A stretch of DNA of 31,286 bases from Flavobacteriales bacterium UBA1112 (lineage in GTDB: Bacteria > Bacteroidota > Bacteroidia > Flavobacteriales_D > Sanyastnellaceae), in contig DCBH01000076.1 of assembly GCA_002313415.1 (NCBI GenBank), positions 32,340-63,625 of the forward strand. The letters are read 5' to 3'. Position 1 is the first letter of the stretch; each line of letters begins with the position of its first letter. Shown piece after piece: positions 23,031-30,983 of the stretch. The notes beneath the pieces were generated by a model. The model did no database searches. It was not told the DNA's origin and saw only the letters and a list, made by a program, of their open reading frames with translations. The position numbers and the translations under genes were made by a program.

Positions 23031-24065
23031 TCATGCGTAGACGTGCGATCCCTCACTGCAATTTGTGCACATTGGAATGCCCGCACGGTCTTCAAAAAGA
23101 TTGCGTCTGAATTGCTCGTATTCTGTGCTTTGCCAAATGTCAGCCATGTTCTGTTGTCCGAGTTTGCCCATGACGTTGTGGGCATCTTTGTCAAAGCAGC
23201 AAGGAACGACTCTGCCATCCCAAGTGATTACGGCACCTTGCCACATTCGCCAGCAGGCATCCTCCAAATCATTTCGCAATGTCCATTGTCCGCTTATGGG
23301 GTCTCGGTCATAGCGTCTGTGGCGTTCGGATTTGGTGAGCAAGGGGTGTCCGTCTTCCGGATTGTCGAGCTGGGCAGTTTTGATTTCAACTTCATCGACT
23401 CCGCACTCTTTGGCCTCACGGAGGAGGTCGGGCAGTTCGTGTTCGTTGGGTCCGACGACAAGAAATTGCCACACAATATGTGGTCCGCTCCCATGTTGGC
23501 GTTTGGCCTCCAACATGGTTTTCGTCCCCTCCATGACTTTTGACAATTTGCCACCGATGCGGTAGGATGCGTAGGTTTCTTGTGTCAATCCGTCGATTGA
23601 GACGATGAGTCGACTAAGCCCGGATTCAATCAGGGAATCGCACCTTGATTTTGTCAGGTAGTGCGCGTTGGTGGAAGTCGAACTGTAAATGCCGTTCTCC
23701 GTGCATTTCGAGATGAGAACATCGAGCTTTGGGTGAAGGAGGGGTTCACCTTGAAAATACAAATTGATGTAGGTCAACCACGGGGCGAGATTGTCGACCC
23801 AGTTGCAGGCATTGTCGATGTTTAGCATGCCCGTTGGACGAGTGAATGACCGCAGACCACATGGACATTCGGGGCACCGCAGGTTGCATGAGGTGGTAGG
23901 TTCAATGGACAATGAAGTGGGCATTGTGCCGAGTGGCATGATGGGTTTGCCAGAAAGCCTTGCTTGGCGATAACTTTTCGAAAGGCGCAGGAGATTTGAG
24001 GCACGTCGAGGTGTCAACACGCGTATCCGTGCATACCTGTCTTTGACCTTGGCCCACCTTCCCAT
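23031..24065 (-). CDS. Radical SAM protein with C-terminal SPASM-type cluster motif
   Basis: The 344-residue protein has the radical SAM cluster CNLRCPEC (Cys60, 64, 67) after SLSIEPTTS. A TIM-barrel core follows (NLYFQGEPLLHP, STSTNAHYL, RLIVSIDGLTQETY), then a C-terminal cysteine set: CWRMW, VPCCFD and CTNC near the end. The C-terminal cysteines would hold one or two auxiliary iron-sulfur clusters. Such enzymes mature peptides, cofactors or lipids; the substrate is unknown, and no short peptide gene is adjacent. ATG 24065 is used, with TACCTTTC 4 nt upstream; the open frame to 24176 overlaps the divergent DUF3109 gene. A flippase-like gene follows on the same strand. Confidence 0.87.
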   Translation of the reverse strand: MGRWAKVKDRYARIRVLTPRRASNLLRLSKSYRQARLSGKPIMPLGTMPTSLSIEPTTSCNLRCPECPCGLRSFTRPTGMLNIDNACNWVDNLAPWLTYINLYFQGEPLLHPKLDVLISKCTENGIYSSTSTNAHYLTKSRCDSLIESGLSRLIVSIDGLTQETYASYRIGGKLSKVMEGTKTMLEAKRQHGSGPHIVWQFLVVGPNEHELPDLLREAKECGVDEVEIKTAQLDNPEDGHPLLTKSERHRRYDRDPISGQWTLRNDLEDACWRMWQGAVITWDGRVVPCCFDKDAHNVMGKLGQQNMADIWQSTEYEQFRRNLFEDRAGIPMCTNCSEGSHVYA

Positions 24066-24069
24066 GCTG

Positions 24070-24077
24070 GAAAGGTA
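24070..24077 (-). promoter_or_regulatory. -7-type box TACCTTTC before the radical SAM gene
   Basis: TACCTTTC on the minus strand ends 4 nt before ATG 24065. It is back to back with the TACCTTCG of the DUF3109 gene in a 34-bp gap. Confidence 0.4.
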
Positions 24078-24086
24078 CGTTCGCGC

Positions 24087-24094
24087 TACCTTCG
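24087..24094 (+). promoter_or_regulatory. -7-type box TACCTTCG before the DUF3109 gene
   Basis: TACCTTCG ends 5 nt before ATG 24100, the same sequence and spacing as before GTG 22990. Confidence 0.45.
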
Positions 24095-24099
24095 TATTG

Positions 24100-24675
24100 A
24101 TGATTCGAATTGGTGATGCGCTGCTAAGCGAGGATGTATTTGATGAGCATTTCGCGTGCGACTTAGGTGCGTGCAAGGGTGCGTGCTGTGTGGAAGGAGA
24201 TAGTGGTGCCCCATTGACCCAAGCGGAAGTGGGTCAACTCGAGATGGTGTGGGAGTTTGTGGCTCCTCTTCTGCCGGAGGCGGGTCGCATGGCGGTTGAG
24301 CAACAGGGCTTCGCTGTGATTGATGGAGATGGTGACTTGGTTACTCCGCTTGTACAAGGAAAAGAGTGCGCTTTTGCTGTTTTTGACAATGGTGCGGCCA
24401 AATGTGGATTGGAGAAAGCTTATTTTGAGGGCAAGACGCAGTGGAGAAAACCGTTGAGTTGCCATTTGTATCCAATTCGAGCCAAAGAATTGTCCGATTT
24501 TACAGCACTGAATTACAACCGCTGGCCAATCTGTGAAGCCGCCCGTTTGTGCGGAAAGGCGGGAAAGGTATCCGTTTTGGATTTTTGCAAGGATGCGCTG
24601 ATTCGAAGATTCGGAGATTCATGGTTCAACGCGGCACAACAAGCTCAAAAGCGATGGCGCGAAGCGTTATCCTGA
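24100..24675 (+). CDS. DUF3109 cysteine-rich protein
   Basis: The 191-residue soluble protein starts MIRIGDALLSEDVFDEHFAC and contains CDLGACKGACCVEGDSGAPL. Further cysteines lie in KECAF, KCGLEKAY, LSCHLYPIR, WPICEAARLC and FCKDAL. This is the DUF3109 pattern, common in Bacteroidota and related to the YkgJ-type Fe/Zn cysteine cluster proteins. A metal cluster is likely; function is unknown. ATG 24100 gives the conserved N terminus, and the box TACCTTCG lies 5 nt upstream. Its last 22 bp overlap the start of the OmpA-like gene, so the two are probably co-expressed. Confidence 0.9.
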   Translation: MIRIGDALLSEDVFDEHFACDLGACKGACCVEGDSGAPLTQAEVGQLEMVWEFVAPLLPEAGRMAVEQQGFAVIDGDGDLVTPLVQGKECAFAVFDNGAAKCGLEKAYFEGKTQWRKPLSCHLYPIRAKELSDFTALNYNRWPICEAARLCGKAGKVSVLDFCKDALIRRFGDSWFNAAQQAQKRWREALS

Positions 24676-26045
24676 ATGCTCTTGCGGTGGGGTTGGTCCT
24701 GAGGGTGGCCATTATGCCCCTTTTGTCCTTGGCTCAATCTAACTCTCAACGAGGCTGGTCGTCTCAAAGCCACATTGCGGTGCTTGGTGTGGACTCTGAT
24801 CGAGTTTACCTCGCGTTGTCGCGCCCTTACGTCAGTTTGGACGAAGCCTTGCGGGAGCCCTGGGAGGTGCACTCGGCGCCTCGAACTGGAGGGGCGATGA
24901 GGAAGGAACAAGTTCGCCCCCGCAATGTCAAAGCCTGGGAAATGTTGCAGCACATCCAACATGTAGCCATGCACCCCAGTGGTCGGAAAGCACTCATTTC
25001 AGCACGGCGAAATGGAGGCGATTTCGATGTGTTCTTGTCGTACCGTGTGCCAAGTCGTGTGCCAGGAGGTCGCGAATCATGGTCGGCTCCGATGCCTTTG
25101 GACGGAATCAATTCCGAGGCAGAAGACGTGTTCCCTCAATGGCAGGGCCAGGACATTTCTTTTGCTTCCAACCGAAGCGGAAAATTTCAGTTGTTTACGT
25201 CCAAGGCAGTCCGCCAATTTCTGCGTGCTGAACCATTCACCTTGTCGCCCGCCCTGCAAGGGGAATTGTTAGGATTGGTTACCGTTGGCCCCTCTTTCAC
25301 CTGGGTGGCTCGACGTTTGTCTGAGGAGTCGTCATTTGAAGTGATTCGAGTGTCTTGGCCAGAACCTGAGCGGCCGTTGCCGTCTGGTTGGACACTTTGC
25401 ATAAATCATGATGTAGAAGGACAGGTACTGACAATACGAGAAGTCAACACGAGGGCGATTGTTCAAACCATGACCCTGGATGATCAGGGATGCGTCTCAC
25501 TCGAGGGCTTGCCGTCAGGCAATGCATGGACCATTCAATGGGAAGGCACTCATGCCAGTGCATCGGCGTTGGCTGAAATCAGGTCCCCTGAGGGACTGGT
25601 TGTGAGGAGATACGAATTGAATTTTGAGAATGGATTTGCTTTTGTGCTTTTGCCATTGGATTTGGTGGATGAAATGGCAGGTCGTGAGGTCTTAGATGAC
25701 AGCAATTGGCCGGCCTCCACCTTGGCAGTGGTGCAATTTGATGTGGGGAGCACAAGACCCATAGAATCCTCTTGGAATGAATTTGTGGCGTGGTCGTCTG
25801 AGCTTTCGAGACCAAACTCAGGACGCTGGATCATCACTGGACATACAGATGAGTCAGGAGGCTCTGAGGTCAATTTGAAGCTAAGTCTGGAGCGCGCATC
25901 TTTCGTTTCAAATCACCTGATGCAAGAGAAAGGCTGGTCTAGGGAGGGAATGGAGGTCTCGGGATTGGGTAGCAAAGAACCACTTGGTACGGATGCCGCC
26001 CAAAACCGTCGTGTCGAGGTTCGTTGGGTCCGGTCATTGCAGTAA
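24654..26045 (+). CDS. OmpA-family envelope protein with PD40/WD40-like repeats
   Basis: The 463-residue protein has a signal peptide (ILNALAVGLVLRVAIMPLLSLAQ). A beta-propeller-like region follows with a clear PD40 repeat (FPQWQGQDISFASNRSGKFQLF at about 165-186) and a weaker one before it (IQHVAMHPSGRKALISA). The C-terminal OmpA domain (about 355-463) has VVQFDVGS, ITGHTDESGG, LSLERASFVSNHLM and QNRRVEVRW, the peptidoglycan-binding signature. It probably anchors the outer membrane to the wall; many Bacteroidota homologues belong to gliding or type IX secretion-associated families, but nothing here shows that. The frame is open from 24549. ATG 24654 gives the signal peptide at the N terminus. 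Confidence 0.87.
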   Translation: MARSVILNALAVGLVLRVAIMPLLSLAQSNSQRGWSSQSHIAVLGVDSDRVYLALSRPYVSLDEALREPWEVHSAPRTGGAMRKEQVRPRNVKAWEMLQHIQHVAMHPSGRKALISARRNGGDFDVFLSYRVPSRVPGGRESWSAPMPLDGINSEAEDVFPQWQGQDISFASNRSGKFQLFTSKAVRQFLRAEPFTLSPALQGELLGLVTVGPSFTWVARRLSEESSFEVIRVSWPEPERPLPSGWTLCINHDVEGQVLTIREVNTRAIVQTMTLDDQGCVSLEGLPSGNAWTIQWEGTHASASALAEIRSPEGLVVRRYELNFENGFAFVLLPLDLVDEMAGREVLDDSNWPASTLAVVQFDVGSTRPIESSWNEFVAWSSELSRPNSGRWIITGHTDESGGSEVNLKLSLERASFVSNHLMQEKGWSREGMEVSGLGSKEPLGTDAAQNRRVEVRWVRSLQ

Positions 26046-26050
26046 TTTCG
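26043..26050 (+). promoter_or_regulatory. -7-type box TAATTTCG before panD
   Basis: TAATTTCG ends 4 nt before ATG 26055. Its first three bases are the stop codon of the OmpA-like gene, the same arrangement as gdhA and the 4-TM gene. A GTTG lies 16 nt upstream of the box. Confidence 0.45.
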
Positions 26051-26054
26051 CGCC

Positions 26055-26405
26055 ATGCTCATCAACGTCATGCGCGCCAAGCTGCACCGGCTCAAGGTTA
26101 CTCAAGCGGATTTGAATTACATCGGCAGCATTTCTCTCGACCCCAATTTGATTGAGGCTGCCGGACTCGTTGAGGGGGAGCGTGTCCAAATCGTCAACAT
26201 CAACAATGGCGAGCGCATTGAGACTTACGTCATCACTGGCGAAAGGGGTACTGGACAGGTGTGTTTAAATGGCCCTGCTGCACGAAGAGTCCAACCGGGT
26301 GATGTTGTCATCGTCATTGCATACGGTATGATGACTGTAGACGAAGCAAAAGCATTCAAGCCTGTCATTCTGTTTCCGGATACAGACACCAATCAATTGG
26401 TATGA
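26055..26405 (+). CDS. panD: Aspartate 1-decarboxylase proenzyme
   Basis: The 116-residue pyruvoyl enzyme makes beta-alanine for pantothenate and coenzyme A. The self-cleavage site is NYIGSISLD, between Gly24 and Ser25, and the proton-donating Tyr58 lies in ETYVITGERGTG. Lys9 and Arg54, which contact substrate, are also in place. Length and order are typical. It is preceded 4 nt upstream by TAATTTCG. The stop overlaps the flippase-like gene start as ATGA. A panD-flippase gene pair is frequent in Bacteroidota as I recall. Confidence 0.96.
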   Translation: MLINVMRAKLHRLKVTQADLNYIGSISLDPNLIEAAGLVEGERVQIVNINNGERIETYVITGERGTGQVCLNGPAARRVQPGDVVIVIAYGMMTVDEAKAFKPVILFPDTDTNQLV

Positions 26406-27367
26406 CACTCAAAAAGAGTTTGACTACACTTTTCTTTTTTGGCATTGGCTTCGGCCTTTTTTGGCTTGCCATGCAGGGTGTCGAGGATTCGGAGGCAATG
26501 AAGCGTGACATGCGCTCGGCTCAATGGTGGGGAGTGGCTGCGTCATTTGTCATGGGTTATTTAGCCATCGTATCCCGGGGCTTGCGATGGAACATCTTGC
26601 TTTCACCTATGGGGCACCACCCTTCCCCTGCGCGAAGTGTTCATGCCGTGGCGTTCTCATATTTTGCCAATGCCTTTGTTCCTCGTTCTGGAGAGGTCGC
26701 TCGGTGTGCAGCCTTAAATCAAACTGATAAAATCCCCGTGGATCAACTTTTGGGTACTGTCATTACCGAGAGAGTTGTTGATTTCCTCATGCTTTTTGGG
26801 TTGGTGGCCTTTGCTCTAGCCACCAACCTAGAGGCCTTCCTCGGGTTGATGCAAGAGGCACAGCTGCCTGCCACGACTACTTTCATCGCAGCAGGAGTGA
26901 TGACCTTGTTGGGAGGTGTTGCGCTTTGGTGGCTCGCAAAACAGCAAGGTCGCCCAGGACTTGTTGGAAGGGTTGCTGAATTTCTTCAGGGTCTTGGCAA
27001 GGGAATCCAAAGTGTTCTAGCCATGGAAAAAAGAGGTCTTTTTCTGGCTCATACTTTTTTCATTTGGACGATGTATTTCTTGATGTCTTTTGTGTTGTTC
27101 AAGGCAATTCCAGCAGTGAATGAAGTGAGACTTACAGATGCTGTTCTGGTCATGGTCGCAGGTGGATTTGGGATGGTGTTGCCAGCGCCAGGTGGAATCG
27201 GATCGTATCACTGGGCAGTGTCATTGGGATTCGCTGCGGTAGGATTTTCGAGAGATGTTGGGTTTGCTGTGGCCAATGTGGTTTGGATAACTCAAACCGC
27301 CATGATTGTCGTCACCGGAGGGTTAGGCTATCTGATGTTGTTTCTTTACCGAATGCGCCGTGGTTGA
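26402..27367 (+). CDS. Flippase-like membrane protein (UPF0104/YbhN family), panD-linked
   Basis: The 321-residue protein has about eight membrane segments. It shows the LPG-synthase-TM motifs SRGLRWNILLSPMG, FANAFVPRSGEVARC, ITERVVDFLMLF and LPAPGGIGSYHWAV, and no catalytic aminoacyl-transfer domain. The family is thought to move lipids or lipid-linked sugars across the inner membrane; the specific cargo is unknown. It is coupled to panD (ATGA) and overlaps the start of rfaE2 by 8 bp, so the three genes form a tight unit. The linkage to panD is likely positional rather than functional. Confidence 0.87.
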   Translation: MTLKKSLTTLFFFGIGFGLFWLAMQGVEDSEAMKRDMRSAQWWGVAASFVMGYLAIVSRGLRWNILLSPMGHHPSPARSVHAVAFSYFANAFVPRSGEVARCAALNQTDKIPVDQLLGTVITERVVDFLMLFGLVAFALATNLEAFLGLMQEAQLPATTTFIAAGVMTLLGGVALWWLAKQQGRPGLVGRVAEFLQGLGKGIQSVLAMEKRGLFLAHTFFIWTMYFLMSFVLFKAIPAVNEVRLTDAVLVMVAGGFGMVLPAPGGIGSYHWAVSLGFAAVGFSRDVGFAVANVVWITQTAMIVVTGGLGYLMLFLYRMRRG

Positions 27368-27863
27368 CGGGGATGGATATACTCGGGATGTTGCTGCAAT
27401 GCAGGTCCAAAATTGGAAAGAGCAAAATTTGAAGGTGGTCTTTACCAATGGGGTTTTTGACTTGCTTCACGTGGGACATCTCAAAGTGCTCGAGGCAGCA
27501 GCGACTTGTGGAGATCGTTTGGTGGTCGCTGTGAATTCGGATGCAAGTGTGAAGCGTTTGAAGAAGGGCTCGAATAGACCCATTCATCCCCAAGTCCATC
27601 GGGCGCGCTTGTTGGCTGCTTTCCGGTGTGTCAATGCAGTGGTTGTGTTTGATGAAGACACACCTCTGTCGCTGGTACAACAGTTCAAGCCTGATGTGCT
27701 CGTCAAGGGCGGTGATTATGAAGCAGATTGTACCGATTCAAGTGACCCTCGTTACGTGGTGGGCAGTAAGGATGTGAAATTGTGGGGAGGGCAAGTTGTT
27801 GTGGTACCCTTGGCAACAGGCCAGAGCACTACTGCAACAGTGGCCAAAATTCGGAATTCTTGA
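27360..27863 (+). CDS. rfaE2: D-glycero-beta-D-manno-heptose 1-phosphate adenylyltransferase
   Basis: The 167-residue nucleotidyltransferase activates heptose 1-phosphate to ADP-heptose for the lipopolysaccharide core. It has KVVFTNGVFDLLHVGHLK with the HxGH catalytic motif, then AVNSDASVKRLKKG, RPIHPQVHRARLLAA, KPDVLVKGGDYEA and GQSTTATVAKI, the domain-2 order of RfaE/HldE. The kinase domain is absent, as in the split form. Start: GTG 27360 gives the usual ~24 residues before KVVF and overlaps the upstream gene; ATG 27399 is the alternative. The paired rfaE1 and heptose genes are not in this window. Confidence 0.9.
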   Translation: MVDGDGYTRDVAAMQVQNWKEQNLKVVFTNGVFDLLHVGHLKVLEAAATCGDRLVVAVNSDASVKRLKKGSNRPIHPQVHRARLLAAFRCVNAVVVFDEDTPLSLVQQFKPDVLVKGGDYEADCTDSSDPRYVVGSKDVKLWGGQVVVVPLATGQSTTATVAKIRNS

Positions 27864-27924
27864 GCTTATCTAGAGCCTGAGATATCCGACTGGACTGGAC
27901 GGATGGTCGATGAAGGGATGGTTG

Positions 27925-29259
27925 TTAAACGTTCTCCTCTTCTAAAAACTTGGTGGTGAAGTCTCCTTTGCGAAAGCGTTGATTCTTCATCAGCCGTTGG
28001 TGGAAGGGGATGGTCGTTTTGACTCCCTCGATGATGTATTCATCAAGGGCGCGTTGCATTTTCGTGATGGCTTCTTCTCGGGTTTGTGCGACGACAATGA
28101 GCTTGCTGATCATGCTGTCGTAATGTGGTGGAATCATGTACCCGGCGTAGGCGTGGGTATCTACACGGACCCCATGTCCACCAGGCGCGTGATAATCTGT
28201 GATTCTCCCGGGGCTAGGGGCCCAATTGCGATCGGGGTCCTCCGCATTGATGCGGCACTGAATGCTATGCAATTTGGGGAAATGGTTGCGTCCGCTGATT
28301 TTCTCACCGCCGGCCAATTTGATTTGCTCTTTGATCAAATCATAGTCAATGACCTCCTCGGTGATGGTGTGCTCTACCTGAATGCGCGTATTCATCTCCA
28401 TGAAGTAAAAGTCACGGTTGGCATCCACCAAAAATTCGACCGTTCCAACGCCTTCATATTTCACAGCCTCGGCGGCCTTGATGGCTGCTTCGCCCATGGC
28501 CTCACGGAGCTTGTCCGTCATGTAGGGAGACGGTGTTTCTTCGACGAGTTTTTGGTGGCGACGTTGGATGGAGCAGTCCCGCTCACTGAGGTGGCACGCC
28601 TTCCCTCGAGAATCTGAAGCAATCTGGATTTCGATGTGACGGGGTTCAACAACGAATTTCTCCATGTACATCCCATCGTTGCCGAATGCGGCACCTGCCT
28701 CGCGGCGAGTGGATTCCCAGCCCTCCGCCAGTTCCTCGTCGTCTTTGCACACCTGCATACCCTTTCCTCCGCCACCGGCAGTGGCTTTGAGCATGATGGG
28801 GTAGCCAATGTCGTGGGCGCAAGCCTTGGCTTCCTCGAAATCAGCCAAGATGCCCTCACTGCCAGGAATGGTTGGGACACCTGCTTTTTTCATGGTCGCT
28901 TTGGCAGAAGCCTTGTCTCCCATGGCATCAATCATTTCTGGGCTAGCACCAATGAACTTGATGTTGTTTTCACCACAAATGCGCGAGAAGTTGGCATTTT
29001 CAGACAAGAACCCATAACCGGGGTGAACTGCGTCTGCATTGGTGATTTCTGCAGCAGCAATGATGTTGGGGATGTTCAAATAGCTTTGAGCACTGGGTGC
29101 AGGGCCGATGCAGACGGCTTCGTCCGCAAAGCGAACGTGCAGGCTATCTCGGTCGGCAGTGGAGTAGACCGCCACCGTGGATATGCCCATTTCACGGCAA
29201 GTGCGAATCACACGAAGTGCAATTTCGCCGCGGTTGGCAATCAGGATTTTCTTGAACAT
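27925..29259 (-). CDS. accC: Acetyl-CoA carboxylase, biotin carboxylase subunit
   Basis: The 444-residue ATP-grasp enzyme carboxylates the biotin of AccB in the first committed step of fatty-acid synthesis. It shows KKILIANRGEIALR at the N terminus, HPGYGFLSEN, the glycine-rich lid KATAGGGGKGMQV, HIEIQ, SIQRRHQKLVEE, EMNTRIQVEHTITE and the C-terminal SMISKLIV. The frame is open to 29322, but ATG 29259 gives the canonical N terminus. It lies 22 bp after accB on the same strand. It converges with rfaE2, 61 bp away. Confidence 0.95.
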   Translation of the reverse strand: MFKKILIANRGEIALRVIRTCREMGISTVAVYSTADRDSLHVRFADEAVCIGPAPSAQSYLNIPNIIAAAEITNADAVHPGYGFLSENANFSRICGENNIKFIGASPEMIDAMGDKASAKATMKKAGVPTIPGSEGILADFEEAKACAHDIGYPIMLKATAGGGGKGMQVCKDDEELAEGWESTRREAGAAFGNDGMYMEKFVVEPRHIEIQIASDSRGKACHLSERDCSIQRRHQKLVEETPSPYMTDKLREAMGEAAIKAAEAVKYEGVGTVEFLVDANRDFYFMEMNTRIQVEHTITEEVIDYDLIKEQIKLAGGEKISGRNHFPKLHSIQCRINAEDPDRNWAPSPGRITDYHAPGGHGVRVDTHAYAGYMIPPHYDSMISKLIVVAQTREEAITKMQRALDEYIIEGVKTTIPFHQRLMKNQRFRKGDFTTKFLEEENV

Positions 29260-29281
29260 GAGATCGGGTTCTGTTCGTGGC

Positions 29282-29812
29282 TCAGGTGGGGTCGACCAAG
29301 AACAAGGGTTGGTCGTATTCAACGGGAGAATTGTCGTCCATCAAAATTTTGACAATCTTCCCTTGCACCTCTGACTCGATTTCATTGAAGAGCTTCATGG
29401 CTTCAATCACACATACGGTATCACCGGGCTTGATGACATCGCCTACTTCAGCGAAGACATCCTTGTCTGGAGATGGGCGGCGGTAGAAAGTGCCGATCAT
29501 GGGAGACTTGATTTCAATGAGGTTGCTTGTGTCTTCCTCTGTTGCTGTTGGTTCTGGGGAAGTTGCAGCAGGTGCTGGGGCGGCAGCGGGGACGGCGACT
29601 GGAGCCGCCGCTTGAACCGGCGCGGCTTGGACCATCTGGGGCATGGCCGCGGGAACTTGGATGGTCTGAACAACCTGCTCCTCCTTTTTTCCTCGGCCCT
29701 TGGGCATTTCAGATTTGATGGTCAGTTTGAAATCTTTTTGTTCGATTTCCACTTCAGTGACGCCCGCTCGGGCGACAAACTTGATGAGATCTTGAATTTC
29801 CGTCAGTTTCAT
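29282..29812 (-). CDS. accB: Acetyl-CoA carboxylase, biotin carboxyl carrier protein
   Basis: The 176-residue carrier has an N-terminal helix pair (EIQDLIKFVARAGVTEVEIE). A long Ala/Pro/Gln-rich linker follows (about 50-90; for example VQAAAPVAVPAAAPAPAA), then a C-terminal biotinyl domain (about 98-175). The biotin lysine is Lys140 in VIEAMKLFNEIE. The protein shuttles carboxybiotin between AccC and the carboxyltransferase. It lies between fabH and accC, with 49 bp to fabH. That gap contains TAACTTTC 19 nt before the ATG, a possible extra -7 box, but the order suggests one fabH-accB-accC transcript. Confidence 0.95.
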   Translation of the reverse strand: MKLTEIQDLIKFVARAGVTEVEIEQKDFKLTIKSEMPKGRGKKEEQVVQTIQVPAAMPQMVQAAPVQAAAPVAVPAAAPAPAATSPEPTATEEDTSNLIEIKSPMIGTFYRRPSPDKDVFAEVGDVIKPGDTVCVIEAMKLFNEIESEVQGKIVKILMDDNSPVEYDQPLFLVDPT

Positions 29813-29861
29813 GTCGGAGAGTTTTGGGGGAGAAAGTTAGTTCAGAGGCTACGAAAGACCA

Positions 29862-30860
29862 TTATTTCTTGCCGTCGTAGGCCCATTTGACGTAGACCGA
29901 CCCCCAGGTGAAGCCACCTCCGAAGGCGGCCAAAATGAGATTGTCGCCGCGTGTCAATTGTGATTCCCAGTCGTGTAGACACAATGGAATCGTTGCCGCA
30001 GTTGTGTTTCCGTATTTCTGAATGTTGATCATGACTTTGTCTTTGGGAACACCTGTACGCCGCTGCGTCGCATCGATGATACGGAGGTTGGCCTGATGTG
30101 GCACGAGCCACGCGACGTCGTCCGCAGTCAAATTGTTTCGCTGCATGATTTCGTAGCTGACATCTGCCATTTTGGTCACGGCAGCTTTAAATACGGGTTG
30201 ACCGTCTTGGAAAATGAAGTGTTGTTTGGCGTCGACAGTCTCATGGCTTGAAGGTCGAAGGGACCCTCCGGCAGGCATGCATAGGTAATCGCCTCCCGAG
30301 CCGTCGGAATACAGTTGGCTGTCAAGAATGCCACAATCCCCTTCATCGTTCTGCAGCAGGACTGCTGCAGCGGCATCACCAAAGAGAACGCACGTGGTCC
30401 TGTCGGTGTAATCGACGATGGAGCTCATTTTGTCGGCACCCACGACCACGACGTTCTTCGCCGTACCATTTTCTACAAACTGAGCAGCTGTTTTGAGGGC
30501 AAACAGAAAACCACTGCAGGCTGCACTTAAGTCAAACCCCCAAGCTTTTGTTGCCCCCACCTTGTGACCAATCAGGTTGGCTGTGGATGGAAAAAGCATG
30601 TCAGGAGTTACTGTTGCGCAGACGATGAGATCGATGTCAGTGGGGTCGAGACCTGATTTGGAACAGAGTGCTCTGACAGCCTCAGCCCCCATATCTGAGG
30701 TTGCTTTTGTCGGGTCTTTCAGAATGCGGCGCTCCTCGATGCCTGTCCTTGTCCGAATCCATTCATCGGAAGTGTCGACCATCTTTTCGAGGTCCTTGTT
30801 GGTGAGCCTGTCTTCGGGTAAGTACCCAGCGACACTTGTGATTGCAGCTGCCATAAGCAT
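29862..30860 (-). CDS. fabH: Beta-ketoacyl-ACP synthase III
   Basis: The 332-residue condensing enzyme joins an acyl-CoA starter to malonyl-ACP. The catalytic triad is visible: Cys115 in DLSAACSGF, His255 in VPHQANLR and Asn285 in YGNTTAATIP. It also has DEWIRTRTGIEERR near the N terminus and the C-terminal AAFGGGFTWGS. Two in-frame ATGs lie at 30860 and 30854. Upstream there is TTG-N19-TATACATG (30887-30916) and a TAAATTTG 13 nt before the ATG. It is separated from rpmF by a strong terminator, so this operon has its own promoter. Confidence 0.95.
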   Translation of the reverse strand: MLMAAAITSVAGYLPEDRLTNKDLEKMVDTSDEWIRTRTGIEERRILKDPTKATSDMGAEAVRALCSKSGLDPTDIDLIVCATVTPDMLFPSTANLIGHKVGATKAWGFDLSAACSGFLFALKTAAQFVENGTAKNVVVVGADKMSSIVDYTDRTTCVLFGDAAAAVLLQNDEGDCGILDSQLYSDGSGGDYLCMPAGGSLRPSSHETVDAKQHFIFQDGQPVFKAAVTKMADVSYEIMQRNNLTADDVAWLVPHQANLRIIDATQRRTGVPKDKVMINIQKYGNTTAATIPLCLHDWESQLTRGDNLILAAFGGGFTWGSVYVKWAYDGKK

Positions 30861-30886
30861 AAGTGTAAAGCACCAAATTTAGAAGT

Positions 30887-30916
30887 CATGTATAGGCGTC
30901 TTGGTCCCATGTTCAA
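30887..30916 (-). promoter_or_regulatory. Candidate promoter for the fabH-accB-accC operon
   Basis: On the minus strand TTG (30914-30916), a 19-nt spacer and TATACATG (30887-30894) give a leader of about 20 nt. A second -7-like box, TAAATTTG, lies closer to the start, 13 nt before ATG 30860, but lacks a matching TTG. Which one is used cannot be decided by eye. Confidence 0.35.
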
Positions 30917-30954
30917 GGAGTCTTCAACGTCCTCCGTGGAAAAGTTCAGCAAAG

Positions 30955-30983
30955 AAAAAAGGACCTTTGAAGGGTCCTTTTTC
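30955..30983. terminator. Bidirectional intrinsic terminator after rpmF
   Basis: GGACC (30961-30965) and GGTCC (30973-30977) pair across a 7-nt loop. The stem is extended by an A tract on the left and a T tract on the right (about 30955-30960 and 30978-30982). Read on the minus strand, GGTCC is followed by six T, as expected for the end of the DUF177-rpmF transcript. Confidence 0.8.

Noticed and set aside
23031..24675. Possible ribosomally made, radical SAM-modified peptide cluster
   Set aside because: The gaps around the radical SAM gene are 34 and 40 bp, so no precursor peptide fits. No protease or exporter of the usual type is adjacent.
27884..27904. Inverted repeat ATCCG/CGGAT between rfaE2 and accC
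   Set aside because: A 5-bp stem with an 11-nt loop and no T tract is expected by chance.
28636..29352. Plus-strand frame (238 codons) opposite accC
   Set aside because: It is a shadow of the accC coding strand, with no start context or conserved motif.
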